Part shown: piece by piece, positions 30,741 to 44,474 of the stretch
Layout: every line of letters starts with the position of its first letter
Position numbering within the stretch: position 1 is the stretch's first letter
Origin: Onchocerca volvulus
Lineage: Eukaryota; Nematoda; Chromadorea; Rhabditida; Onchocercidae
DNA length: 64,000 nucleotides
Direction: 5' to 3'
Assembly (NCBI GenBank): GCA_000499405.2
Contig: HG738139.1
Span: 10,068,616-10,132,615 of the forward strand
Translations under genes and position numbers: made by a program
Notes under the pieces: generated by a model
Told to the model about the DNA's origin: nothing
The model's input: only the letters and a program-made list of their open reading frames with translations
Databases searched by the model: none

Positions 30741-33199
30741 GGATTATTGCTTAATTTTATTATTTGATTGTACGTAATATTTTTGTCGTTTGTATAAAGG
30801 AAAAAAAAATTATATTTTGCAATTTAAATTTTCATTAATTAATCATATTTGTAATTATACTTGAAATTATTGCAAAGTGTTAGAAAACAGTAGTAAAACA
30901 TTGTTTCTAATAATAGTTATTTGATAAAATTTGATAATTAAAAAAGATATCTTATCAAATTGAATCCTAAAAATAGTTAAAAGATAATGTGATAAATTAA
31001 ATTTTGTTGCGTATTTTATTTTGAGATTGTTTTATATTGAAAAATAATAATGAAATTAATGTAAAATTGTAAGAAATATAAAACAAGAATTATAAAATTT
31101 TATATTTGACTTACTGATATTTTTATTTAGAATCAAATTTTGTCAAATGCAAGCATAATACATGAATGTACATAATTTTGATATTACATCAGTAATTCAT
31201 GAAATGAATCCAATGGATTTTGTTAAAAAGAAAAAAAAAAAACAAACTTATTCTTTGTTATTGTGGAACTGTGAAAAAAAATTCCATTTTTTTCGGAATC
31301 TTTATACGTTAGTTTAAATATTGAAGTTTCGACAAATTAAAATTACGTCTTCAGAATTTGTTTTGTTCTTTTTTTCTTTCAAACTTTTCATAATTAAAAG
31401 CTTCAAAACTTTTCCCTGTATATATAATTTTCTTTTTTTTTTTTTTTTTTTTTTGTTTTTTGGTTGTATTAATAATTTATCAATTTGGTGATTTAAAATC
31501 AAAGTTTTTGATATTATTTACAGATTGTTACTATAGATTTTCATACCAAAAACAAACTACCATGCATATTATTGCTTATTTCAAATTTTCGTGCGACGTA
31601 CAAGAAAAATTATGCCGAATTGAAATAATGAATAAAATTTGAAATTTGTTCGTATTTATTCATTCTTGATGATATTATATTAATGAAATATTTTGCTCAC
31701 CATTAATACGATTTGCTCAAGTATTACATTTGTTGATATATGATATGATATAATAGATATCTCACCGTAATTTCTTCAATATTTTCCTCGTTTCTTGCAA
31801 TAGTTTAAAATCAACGCGTCGCTATTTAAGTTGTTATACAAATTGAATTTTAGGCAAAGAATATTTTACAAAATATGCTTTGCTTAAAGTCACAAAATAT
31901 GACAAATTTTAAAAATAAAATATTTAATTCAAAAATGCATTTACATCATAAAATGCAATATCTCAGAAATCTTCACTATTTGTGATTTTTCTTGTTTAAT
32001 TACGCCTAGAAGGCAACATTTCAACTTATTTAGTGAGGCGCAGGAAACATTTCACTAAATAAGATGAAGCAAACGATTATTGATTTTTCGATTATATTTC
32101 AAATTTAATAAATCGAATAGTCAGTTCAATTTAAGAATTTATCTACTGATTTTGCATGGAGGTACAATATTTCAAAAAATTTCATTATTTATTATTTTAT
32201 TTTATTAAAAATTTTCCAATAGTCGTATTGAAGGATATGAATTATTGATTTTTCTACTAATTTCAAATGGAAAAAATGAAACTGATCATATTCTAGGATA
32301 TTTTTGCAAACAAGAATAATTATGAGAATTTTATTGCATAAAATAATTATTTTATGACATTAATTATGCTTATACAATAAGCAATATAACTTTATAAAAT
32401 TGAAAAACAAATTTAAAATGTTGCATTGAGAAAAAGATTAATCTTAGTCACTGTTTAATTGAAAAATTTCAGATATGTTGTATTTCTAAATTACTTGAAA
32501 AAAAGGAAAGATAGCCAGAAAAAGAAATAATTCATTCGACCGGTGAAAAATTCCTGTTCACAAATATTATAATTAGAAATAATACAACTCCCAAGGAGAT
32601 CAGTAACTGAGAATACAAATAATCATATTAGTGATAACTGTGATTATAATTATGTTTAGGATTAGTTGATTTATTGATTTTAATATTGATTAGAATGCAT
32701 TCGATTTATTGCAGTGATAGTATATATAAATAAACGATGCATATAATACTAATAAGCAATTATCATTTCTCCATATTGTTGCATGAAAAATGAATGGGAA
32801 GGAATTTTCATTCTTTTTTTTTCAACTGATAATATTTATCATTTTCCCGCTAATCAATAAATGTTTTGTTCGTTAAATATGAATTATTGCAGCAATGATG
32901 TGGGATATTGGACGGAAAAAAATCATCTGCTTAGGAAATTAATTTATTCTCAATTTGAAATCCAAAAATTCAGATTCAATTTTCAAAATGATAAATTTGT
33001 CTTGGCACCCGTTATTTGGCTTGAGTGAGCTAAACTTTGAAAATGTACTGTTAAAAATTTATGTAAAAACAAAAATCAATAGCTGTTTTCTTCTAATATA
33101 AATACGGTTTGATTCCGGAAATTCTGAAAAAAAAAAGAAAAAAATTGTTGCTTTTCTGGAAATTAATCAATGCTTTAAGATATTTTTGATCAATCAATT
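30741..33199. other. Gap between convergent genes, no gene seen
   Basis: AT-rich. It includes a T run at about 31432-31454. On the minus strand AATAAA occurs at 32943-32948 and may end the EF-hand gene's transcript. Confidence 0.5.
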
Positions 33200-36100
33200 T
33201 TATCGCATCGCTTTCTCTTGATTAATTGCAAGTAAATTTTTCATCTCCACTTTTGTTTCTTCTCTTTTCGATATTGGTTCTTCAACTATTGGCATCACTT
33301 TTTTTGTTGTTGTTGTTGCTAAAAAAAATGAATTTCACTTGTAGAATTTCAATTCAACTTTTTAAGCTTAAGCTTCAAAATGTTAATTTTTATAGATTTT
33401 AAAGAGAAGCATAGTAAATAAAACAGCCAAACCTTCCAAAAATGCAATTGAAATATCATCAGAATATTGCTGCTTAATATCATCGTCAGTTTCGTTAACA
33501 CTCAAATCATCCATATCAATTGTACTTGTTTCCGATTGATTATTATCAACTGAAAAAAAAAAAACGATAAATTTAAAAAAAATAATATCAAGTATTAATA
33601 ATTGAGTAATAATTATATAAGGAGGTTATACTTTCAGAAAGTTAACCTTCAAAATCATCATCATTTCGTCCTTTACTTGAATCATCACTTTCTGATTCTT
33701 CTTGTTCTGATTGCAGTGATTCTGATTTTAGTTTCAGCTCATTCTGTGCTGATTCCGTTTCTTTAGTTGTTGTTGCATCAACTATTGTTGATTCTGATTC
33801 TCTTCTAACATCAATTTCTTCATGTGTCAATGATGAGATTGAATCTTGCTCAGTATCTGAAAATGATTATCTTTCAAGCCAAAAATAAAAAGTGAGAATA
33901 AGTAAATAAATGATTATTTTAATTTTTAATTTACTCAATATTTATTGCTTATTTTTTTTTATTGTAATCATTAATGCATAAAAAGGTATGATTAATTTAA
34001 AAAATGAAATTTTTATTAAAATTTCATGCAATCATATTTTTAGCATGCAATTGCAACATTATGTAACTAAAGTATAATTTATTAATTAAAGTAATCATTC
34101 CATCTTCCCTAATGATATTTTGATTCAAAATTATGATATCTTAATTTATGTTTTAATTTAAAATCAAAAATTGATGATACTTTTCAAGTTCAAAGTATTT
34201 AAAAAATATCAGAAATTCTCAAACTCTTTCAATGTTATCATCTTGTGTTATAGATTCACCATTACTTTTGTTTGGTGACATGTCAACTAAGGTGACATCA
34301 CTGTCATCCTTATGTTCAAATTTTGATTGTTCAGATTGCATTCTATGCTTTGCTAGGAATGAATTATGATAAAAAATTTTCTGAATCCTTAAGTGTAACA
34401 ATTTATTTCAACTTTCGACGCTATATAATTATTTCTGTAAAAGCTCCAAAATTATCCGATTACTTTTAAAATTCTGAGCATTGATCATTAATCAGAATAA
34501 TGTGTTTTGCTAATTTTGTTATCGGAAATAGTTTCATGTGATATATTGATAATGATTTATCGTTACTTTGATTTTTCAGTTGAATTTCAAATGATTGCAA
34601 AGGATGACAGTATTGATATTTGTGATATTGATACTACTATCGATGATAATAACGCGGACTTTGTAAAATAAAATTTTCATCTAAAAAAATTAAAGTTTAA
34701 AATCAATCAAAAATCCTTTCTATTTCATAAATGTAAAATTCATAATTAATTTTGAAATTCGAAAAAAAAAAAGGAAATAACCAGCGAGTTGTTTAGGATG
34801 ATTGAATGACTGCGTCGTAGCTGTATTCATCTTTGCTGTTCTTACTGATAATAAATCCATTTCCTGCATGAAAAAACAAAAAAGTTAATAACGAAAGAAG
34901 AAGATGTTTAATATCAATTATGCTGAATTACGTATTTTATTTAAAAAAAAAAAGCTGTGTGGTTAAGATTGAATTTGTGCAATATTCGCGCTCGAGATAA
35001 TTAGGAAAAATTAATACCGGCGCAGTTGTAAAACTTTCTTTGAGTGATTCTTTTCCTTTTCTCGCATTCATTTTCGTTTTTGTTGATTTTGATATAATTG
35101 GCTGCTGCTTTTCAATAATTCCATCATTGATGTTATGTGATTTATCATTGGTATCACTCGCTGATAGTGGATTGCTTCGACCTTTATTTTTGCTCTTTGC
35201 TACAGAATCATTTATCACCTAAATAATTGATAATTTCACAATCAAAAAAAAAAAAAGCGTAAATATATCATAAATCGTGATGTTTTTGCCAATAAAATTA
35301 ATGTTATGTCAATTAATTTATTAGAAGCTTGATAATTTAAAAAAAAAAAGACGTAATTATGCCAACAATCAGATTATATCAGTGTTATGTTTTATTAAAA
35401 GTTTCATCATAAGTTTATGATCGAAAAAATAATAAAAGAGAAAAATGAAAGAAAAGGAACAAAAGAACTTAAAGACGACCAACAAAGAATTTAAAAAAAA
35501 CATTTTTTTTCTAAAAAACCTTTTTAGAAATAAAAATACGTTCTATCACAAACAAAAACCACAAAAATACTATTTCTTCGGCTATCAAACATTTTTTCGT
35601 TATTCAAATTATTCTATTGCATAATTTATGAATAGTTGCGAAATCTTTCACGTATGTTTCTTACGCAATTCTTTCACGTTTACTACTTTTTGTCTAAATT
35701 TTATCTAAACTTTCTACTCCAACTGAAATATTTCTTCTTATATTGTCTGAATATTATTATGTTTAATTATTGCATTCTGTAAGACTAATTAAAATTGATT
35801 ATTGTTGTGTTCAAATCATTGCAAGATTTTTGACATATATCAAAGGATGGAAATGGAATTTCCCGTATAAAAATAAGTTACAGTAATTTTTATCTCATTT
35901 ATAAATCTACTACAAAATGTTCGTTATTGGAGCTTAGATGAAAGCCAAGATAAAAAGATTGTTGAAGATGTTTTATGCACCGTTCGTTACTTCAGTAATT
36001 ATTAGCTTAATTAATTGTAATTAGTTTCATCAATTATTGGCTGAAGTCAACTAATAATTGATGGATATGATTGGATAAGTTCGTGAATTCGTTGATTAAT

Positions 36101-36947
36101 TCATTTCCAATTCAATCGTTAGTTACAGTGAACAATTCGATCTGGTCAGCAGATTTTGACCATTGAATATGATAATTGGCCAAGGTCTGACTGTATTAAC
36201 ACGTGCAGCATTCGAATAATCAGGAATGAGTTTCATTTGAAGAAAGGTTAATGAATGATTCGTTTAGTTGTGTGTGACAATAATTTGCAAGCAAAGTGAG
36301 TGTCTCTTTTGTGGCTCTCAGTTATGCAAAGGTCATTTCTAATCAATAAAGTCACGTTTGTATTGTTTTTAACCGATAAGATTTTTTACATGTAATAAAT
36401 AAAAATTTATCAAAAACAAATTATTAATTAGAAAAATTGATAGACGACCAATCAGAGCCTTCCTAGCTCAGTTGGTAGAGCATCAGACTTTTAATCTGAG
36501 GGTCGTGGGTTCGAGTCCCACGGAGGGCGACAGCGGACCTTTTGATTCATTTCACAATTATGCTCCCAAGCAATGAATTTATTTATTATCCATAATTATC
36601 ATCATATTACAGGTAAGTGATGCAGTTAGGGAAATTTTCAACTTGTACATTTGCAGTATAATTATTCTTCTAATAATTTATTAATCTTTATAGTACACAA
36701 CAATCAGAATACATCGCAACTCAAAAGTTTTGCGATGCTTGAAGATCGATTTTATTAATCTTCAGGTATTGTATCTTTTGGATTATTGTATGCAGTTTTT
36801 TGAAATTAAATTTTTTTTACAGAAGTATTTTCCAATAATATTTATGCGAATGAAAAAGTATAAAGAAAAAGAAAAAAATAATAACTTTTAAAATACTATG
36901 ATATATTATCGTGCTGGTTTTGTTATGGAATAATGATATTATTATCA

Positions 36948-37002
<55 letters not shown>

Positions 37003-40000
37003 TCTTATTATTATTAATTATTTTTATTATTGTTTTTATTGCATTGTTTACTATTTCCAAATTTCGAAAAAATAAAACAATTTACTTCCATAAAAAATAA
37101 ATTGAAAAATTCCCCAAAATTTTCAATTGTTGTAATTTTCTAAAAAATATATTGATATATGAAAAAATTATTATCTTATGCAATTGTTATTATTAATTTT
37201 TATTTTTTCAAAGAAAAAAAACTCTTACATTAATTGAAACTTTCACATTAATTGAAAATTAAAACAAAAAAGATTAATTTTATTTATACTAAGTTACTAG
37301 TATTAATTTTTTTTTTCTTTGAAATAATTGCAACCTTTTGATGTTTTTCTTGTAATGAGTTCCTGAGGAATATTGAAAATAAATGTTTTGCATTCAACAG
37401 AAATTAAAAATTTAAATTGCGATTTCTTTCTTCAAATCATTAATTCATTTGCTGGTACTGTGATTGTTGCTGATAATTTTTATTGAATGATAAAGATAAT
37501 GAAATGAATTATTGTTCCCTTACTTCTTCAGTTTTTTCACTCTGTTCTTCATCTTGAGCATTGGATTTGCTCGAATCATGTGGCCGTTGCGAATTACGTT
37601 CCGTGACAAATCGTCGAATTTCATGCCTAAATTAAAATCTCGGATAATGACCGATGACAAATAAAGTGCTGATAAGAAAATTAATTTAATTAAAAAAAAA
37701 CTTAATAAACACAAGTAAACAAAATGATATTATTTATATAAAGGAGTTACCTGAAATCAACAAGTTCTCCAGGTGACAAATCACCCGAATTGTCCACATC
37801 AACTTTCTTGAAAAATTGTCGCGTTATTAATCGATCAACTTTATATTTCAGTTCGATTAATTCTTCTAATTCATCAATTGTTACTATTTTATCCTTGTTC
37901 ATATCAAATTCCTGTTAAAAAAAAAAAAAAAAAAAAAAAAAGAAGAATCGTAATATATTGCTGAGAATTCCTGAAAAATTTTAGCAATTTATCACTTTTG
38001 ATTGATAATTTATCAAGATTTTACCAATTTGTTAGTTTAGGTTGATAATTTGCCGTAATTTTAGTAATTCGTCATTTTTCTGTTGCTATAAATTTTATTT
38101 CTCTTATATTTACATCTAAAAATTTTGTTTGGTTAATATATTTGAGTAAATGGCATACTTTAAAATGATCAGTGGCAAATTTGATAGCACTCAATCGTAC
38201 GAGACGTAAAAAGTCGGCTAACTCAACTTTATCCAATTTTCCACTCTTATCCTAAAATATTTTGCAAAAATGATTATACAAAGGTAATTTTATAAATCAT
38301 GAAAGTTTATTAATTATTGTTTGAAAAAAAAAAGAAATTATTTGAAAAAGGATTTATCGATTGAAATTATTTTTTGGAAAAAAAAAGAAAGGAATGTTTA
38401 GCAATTTGAAATCTTATGTTAGACTTGTTTGTATGAAAGGAATTGAAATTAAAAATTAACTGCATATAAATTATTTGATAAGGAAAAACAATGTAAATCA
38501 TTACCTGATCAGCCATGACAAATAAATTATGAGTTTCTTTGGGTTCCATGTCATCTTGTCGTCGGGCCATTGCAACAGCTTCGGAATTGTTAATATAACC
38601 GTCACCGTCACTATCAATTTCCTAAAAAAAAAAGTTGTCAGTAATTGATTATCGAATAAGAAATATAAAAGAAAGAAAATATAATAAGTTAGAAAAAAAA
38701 AAAAAAGAAATTAATTTTTTTGCATACTTTTTCGACAACATTTATTTTTTTCAATTTTCAAAAGAAATAATATTAATTTAATTTTTAAATTTTCTTAATC
38801 GAATATTTTTATTTACTTTTTTCTTCAATAAAATCAAACAATACTAAGGTAGCTTTATATTCCTAACTTTTCGAGAAATTTGCAATAACCATATATTATT
38901 TTTGAGTAGTAGTTTAAAAAGTAATAATGAAAGCAATTAAATAAGTAATAATTAAAATTTTTGGTTAAGAATTATTGATAATTCTAAATAATCCATTACT
39001 TTTAAACTATCAGTATTTTCCATCTTTTATTAAAGATATCATTTACTTTATTGATGGTATAAGAATTTATAGAAATAAAAAAATTCGAAGAAATTGAAGT
39101 CTATCATCACACTTTTCTTAAATTTTTAAATAAAAAATTTTTAAAATATCCTTTGTAAAGTTTATCAGCCACAAGTGGAATCAATATTGCGAATGATTGA
39201 TAACCTGCAAAATATCAAAAGCATTTTTTACAGCCTTATGACGTATAACTGATCGAAATCCCGCAAATTCAACCGGATCCAGTTGGCCGTCTTCATTCTC
39301 ATCTGCTTGAGCGAAAAATGGTCCAAGAGTCTTCTCATCAAAACCGTAATGATCAAATGCGATACGTTTAGCTTCATCCATTGTTACAGTACCACTTCCA
39401 TCACGATCAACCACCTGTTGATAAATTGAAATGACAAATGTAATAATCAAGTGATAAGATTAAATTAATATTAAATTTAGAATATTATTTGTTCATTTAC
39501 TATTTTCGTTTTTTAAATTAGTAAAATTTTAAAAAATTTTTTTATTTTCCGCAAAAGATATTATTTTAATGTTTCATAAAAAATGTAACAACTGCATGAT
39601 AGTATTAAATTGACATTATTCATTTACTATTTTCAATTTTTGAATTATTTAAATACCTTTAATGCTTTTTTTGATGTATCAATAGCTCGTGAACGAATGA
39701 TTCGTTCAAAATCAGCAAATTCTGGAGCATTTAATTCACCATCATTATTATCATCAACAGACATTATCATTTCATTCACATCACCTGCACTGATACCTTC
39801 CTGCTCGAATGCTATCTTTTGTGCTTCTTTCTTATCAATATGTCCATCATCATTTTTATCAGCATTCTAAATAAATAATAATCAATTTCGAGAGTTTTCT
39901 ATTATTACTAAATGTCGATTTAAAATTTATTCCACACATTGTAACAGAAAAATGTAATTGAAGTACTTTTAATTTTAACGACAAATTTGATGTAAAACAA

Positions 40001-43000
40001 ATTTGTTGTCAAAATTTAACAATTTCACTTATTTCTTTCATATTACTACAAACTAACACATACATGTTAAACAAATTTAACTGTTAACTTTGCTATCTTA
40101 TCATAAAACGAAAGACAAAAAAAAGTTTTATTTCACTAAAATTTCAAAAAGTTTGGCAAAAAAACTAGAATACTACAATGTTTTAGAAAAATTAAAAGGC
40201 AAAATTTTTGTGACAGAAATAAAAACGAATGAAATTGGAAAATTTGCAAAATATGTACCCAAAAAAAAGGAAAGAAAACAAAAAATCGAAATAATCAGCT
40301 CAGCGAAAAGATACTTTTGTAATTTGGCCCAAGCAAACTAAAGATAGAAACCTTCATAATTAGCCTAGCAAGCCTAATTGACATTGCTCGAATGCGTCGT
40401 CGCAATTTGCTAAACAATTTAGCGTCCATTTCTTCATTCAAATTTGGTAATACTAAACGCCATATACGTTCCACGTCACGATTTCCGATTCCATATTCTT
40501 TTAAAATATATTCTTGCGCTTCTTTCAATGACAATAAACCATTGTGATCTTTGTCAACTGTCTGAAAAAAGCATCATTTTTATAAATAAAATGAATTTAA
40601 AGTTGTAATTTTATCGAATTAATTTCTAATATTAAGTTGGAAAATCAATAGTTTATAATTTTTTTTATCAATTATAATTTAATTAATAACTCAATTACAA
40701 TCAATGTTAAAATAAAAATTAATTGATAGAAATAATCTTGCAAAAAGAAAGTATATATGTATGAACAAAATTTTCTTTTAATAAAGAAAGAAAATTTTTT
40801 TAAATATTATATTATTTGATGTTACTTCATTTAAAATTAAAAGATAGAAAAGAATTAATTTAAAACTTTTTGAATTTATTTTAAAAATTAAAAAAACGAA
40901 CTAAAATAATAATAAATGAAATTACTTGTAAATAACGTTGTGCAGCACTTTCAGCTTTTGCAATAACCAATGGTCGTATATCATTGAATTCTATCGATGT
41001 CAAATAACCATCACCATTTTTGTCAACCTTAAAGATGGTTAAAATTAATTAAAAAATTAATTTTAACTATTTTGGGACATGAAAAAAAGAAAGTGTAAAG
41101 AAAAATGTAATTGAAAAATCAAAACTTAAATACTAAACGAAATTAAGTTGTCAAAATATTTCGATACAATCCAATTAAAAATGAAATATTTTAATACTAT
41201 ATGAAGCTGAAACTTTTTGTAGTAAAAACACTTCTATATAAATTATTGTATTAAAATTTCGCTTAAATATTTTAAATTAAATTTGTCAGCAGAAAAATGG
41301 AGTATTTCTTAAAAATTCATACCTCATTGAAAAGACTTTCAATGACGTTGCCGGAAAGTCCGTGATGGACAAATGCGGCATACTGTACTTCAGCAAGACT
41401 TAACGCCCCATCGCCATCCAAATCAACGCTTTTATCGACCGGTGGTAATTGCGGAATAGCTGCGACACCAGAAGGATCACCTTGCGAAATATCAGCGACA
41501 GGAAGATCTACCTGTGGAGATTCCGTTGGGACGAATTGATTCAAAATTGATTCTATAAATTAAAATTTTATTTGAGCATATATTGTAATAGTTTTATAAT
41601 TTAAAAGAAGTAAAAAATTTCGACAAAAATCTTAGCAAATGAAAAAAAAAATTTAACTTAATATTGTAAATTGATATTTAAAGAGCAATTAATGTAAACT
41701 GATATTTAAAGATCAATTGATATGAAATACGCAGCAAAAAATATATAAAAATTTAACAAATTATTCACAGAAAAAGGAAATCGAAAACTTTCTGTAAACA
41801 TCTCGCAAATAATATTTAATTTCAATTTTTTTTTGTAAATAATTTACAAAATTTGTAATATCATTTTGAAATTTTCCTCTTTTTTCTCTTCATTCCTTGT
41901 CTTATTTTTAAAAAATTCGCATCAATTTGAAATTTTCTTTTAGTGTAATTCTCCGTCTTGCTAATTTTTTTTTTTTCATCTTTTTTAATTCTACAATTAT
42001 ATCAATTTTTTTCATTCTGATAATTCCTGTTTTTTTCACATTTCTCCAATACTTCATTTTTGTTTCAATACAAATGAAACAAAGAGAACAAAATTTTTGT
42101 AAATATTTCATTATTTGAATTCTTTTTCACAATTGATATCAAAATTCAAGCTAAATTTTAAAAATTTCCAAAAAGAAATTTTTTTTCTTATTTTGTCAAA
42201 AATAGGAAAAAAAAAAGTTAAATAGCAAATATTGTACAAAATTAAGTTTTATTTTTATCCTGTATCCTTTTTTTTTTTTTTTTGTTTTTTTTCTTAATTT
42301 CTGAAAAAAAAAGTCGCAAAAAGAGGAGTAAAAAGATGAAATAATTTGGGTGTATATGAATTTCAAGTAGATAATTGAAAAATTTTAATGTAAAATTTCC
42401 AATACCAACAAATATGCCCAACAACTGTTTGAAGGTCATTACCGATGTTCTTCTTTAATTCGAAATCTTTTGATCAATTTCAAATTTCGACTATGATTGA
42501 AATATTCAATGAAATGAAGAGAAAGAAAGAAGGCAAAGAGATAATATTTTGCTGAATTCGGGATTTTTTGATTTAAAACTTTGTCAATATATAAAATGAA
42601 TCTTTTTCAAGTCGCCGTAATGCTTCTATCCGAGCCATCATTGCTGCCTGAGTTGCAGATGTTGCATTTTCACTTACTAAAGCTAGAAATTCGCGAAAAT
42701 TTTCAAAATTTAACAAATTATCAAATGTTTCAAATATTAAATTTCCAAAAATTTGAACACTTTTGATGCCTATAAAAAGTGAACAGCAGCTAAAAAGTGA
42801 AAGATAAGCAGTATTTTAGAGAATTTTAATTTTCGAAAGTAAGAGTCAGAAGTTACTACAAAAGTTTATGGATTAGCTTATAATTTTGATCCTCGAATAT
42901 AAGATTCAAAAACTGTTTTATAATTTGATTCCCGAGAATAGACTTCAATAGTTATAGCAAAATTTTGATTCTTAAAGGCAAAATTTACGAATTATTTTTA

Positions 43001-44006
43001 AATTTCATTCTGAGGGAAATTCATAATTTTGATTTTCAGCGCTAAAATTCAGAAGTTATTTCATTATATTAACTTTCGAAGATGAAACTTGAGAGTTTAT
43101 AATTTTGATTCATGTGGATAAAAGTTGAAAATTCTGTCATTTAAGATCTAAAAGGTGATTAGTAATGTATGGATATTTTAATTTTTCTTTTAATTAATGC
43201 ATTATTTTATATTATTATTGAAATCCGAAAATTTCAGTCAAAAAAGATTTTAAAAATGTAATTGTCGAAAAATTTCAGTTTAAACGGATTTTAAAATAAT
43301 TATCGGATGAAAAAAAAAAAAAAAAAAAAAGGAATCCATTGTACGATATTATCAGTTAGACGTATTACAACAGATAAGCGAAAGAACATTTTGTTGATAT
43401 GACCTGATTGCGCTGATTTATCACTATTGATCTGTTTTGCGTGACGAAAATTTGATGGTAATTGTTGTTGTTGTGGCAATGGTACTGATGTTGCAGTTTT
43501 ATCTAAACATTCCATATGCAATCATCAATCAAAATTTGTTGATAATTTCATCTTTTTTCCTAAATTTCTATTCCAATTTTAAGTTAAAAAAGATAGTCGC
43601 AGATTAATTGCAGTAATCAGTATTATTTATAAACTAATTTTTTAAATTTTCCAAGTTTAAAAATATGCTAAAAAATTTTGTTAAATTATTTATCATATTT
43701 GCATTAATTTTTAAATGATATTATTATACAGTAATTCAATTCCTGAAATTATTTATATTAACAAGAATTGATTATTTCTATATAAAACCATTGTAACTAT
43801 TATATTGTTCAAAAGAAAAAAAAACAAAAAAAGCAAAAAAATAAAATTTTCTTACAATCAAAAAGTTGTTTATCAGAAATTTGATTAACAAATTTTAAGT
43901 AAAGAAATAAATGAATAAAATTATTACCTAATACATGTCGATTAGCTTGAGGTATTGCATAAATTGCATTTAGTATTAACAAGAAATGGATGAATGAATA
44001 TAACAT
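33200..44006 (-). CDS. Secreted protein with twelve EF-hand positions and a long acidic/basic tail
   Basis: Minus-strand exons: 44006-43928, 43502-43404, 42676-42602, 42466-42443, 41552-41323, 41027-40926, 40561-40352, 39866-39657, 39414-39205, 38621-38505, 38251-38159, 37911-37751, 37626-37524, 35218-35018, 34863-34782, 34352-34266, 33856-33647, 33549-33433, 33318-33200. Total about 842 residues. The start MLYSFIHFLLILNAIYA is a signal peptide. EF loops: 136-147, 171-182, 206-217, a decayed fourth near 240-255, then 276-287, 311-322, 346-357, 381-392, 416-427, 451-462, 486-497 (Lys for the usual Gly at position 6) and 521-532. After about residue 560 the chain is Ser/Glu/Lys/Asn-rich without domains. 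There is no KDEL/HDEL end, so ER retention of the reticulocalbin kind is not indicated. EF-hands bind calcium; the partner is unknown. The junction 42602/42466 is non-canonical, and exon 34352 could end at 34260 instead. A TTGCAG acceptor lies 4 bases before the ATG. Confidence 0.9.
36457..36529 (+). tRNA. tRNA-Lys (anticodon TTT)
   Basis: A 73-base cloverleaf: acceptor GCCTTCC pairs with GGAGGGC (one G-T), box A is TAGCTCAGTTGG, anticodon stem CAGA/TCTG encloses CTTTTAA with TTT anticodon, and box B is GGTTCGAGTCC. No intron, and CCA is not encoded. It decodes AAA/AAG lysine codons. It lies on the + strand inside the 2.3-kb intron between exons 37626-37524 and 35218-35018 of the minus-strand EF-hand gene, so the two are transcribed in opposite directions by different polymerases. 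Confidence 0.97.
36540..36543 (+). terminator. Pol III terminator of the tRNA
   Basis: TTTT starts 11 bases after the tRNA 3' end, a minimal but normal Pol III stop signal. Confidence 0.7.
36950..37018. repeat. ATT trinucleotide microsatellite in the same intron
   Basis: About 20 ATT units, nearly perfect, with one ACTCTT break, about 420 bases from the tRNA. Confidence 0.9.
37918..37940. repeat. Poly(A) run next to a splice acceptor
   Basis: About 24 A in the + strand. On the gene's strand this is a long poly(T) immediately before the TAACAG acceptor of exon 37911-37751. Confidence 0.8.
42600..42601 (-). other. Non-canonical AT splice donor in the large EF-hand gene
   Basis: Exon 42676-42602 (ATQAAMMARIEALRRLEK, then D) must leave phase 1 to join the 24-base exon 42466-42443, which in turn fits exon 41552. 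The intron would then begin ATTCAT and end AAAAG. No GT keeps phase on this side before a stop. Confidence 0.55.
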
Positions 44007-44434
44007 TTTACTGCAAGTATTCTTTCAGTAAATTCGCAGCTAATTATATTTTAATTGTTATAACGCATTTATCATTATTTCAAATATTAGCATATTGTTA
44101 TATGCCTGTAGTAATTGAATAAAATGATAAAAGAATGATAAGAATTGTCGTACTATTGTATATTAATAGTGATTATAGAGGAATAATGAACTGTTGCTAC
44201 TGAGAATAATAATTAAAATGATAAAGAAATAGTAAACGGATTACTGTGTAATATATCACATTACTATGTATTGATAACAGTGATTAAAATAATGAATGAA
44301 ATGATAAGATATCATCATGTAAAAATTTAATAAGTTAAATTTTGTAAATTTAAGCAAATATTCAACGATAGTGAAATAAAATAATAGAAATAATAGGATG
44401 TAAACGATGTTAAAGTTGAATTGATACGTACGAA

Positions 44435-44464
44435 TCGCAAATCAGACGATCGAATGATTTGCGA
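44435..44464. promoter_or_regulatory. Perfect 10-bp inverted repeat upstream of the large EF-hand gene
   Basis: TCGCAAATCA (44435-44444) and TGATTTGCGA (44455-44464) are exact reverse complements with a 10-base spacer that contains CGATCG. It is about 430 bases upstream of the EF-hand start codon, in DNA that is locally richer in G+C. Confidence 0.5.
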
Positions 44465-44474
44465 GTGAGTTTAT

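Noticed and set aside
42467..42601. U12-type (AT-AC) intron as explanation of the AT donor
   Set aside because: The donor ATTCAT lacks the ATATCCTT consensus, the intron ends in AG, and nematodes are generally thought to lack the minor spliceosome.
42677..42770. Extension of the EF-hand exon upstream (FDNLLNFENFREFL)
   Set aside because: The frame is open, but it is AT-rich like an intron and resembles translated AT-rich DNA. The TTTAG acceptor at 42677 gives the same phase with a more protein-like result. It remains a possible isoform.
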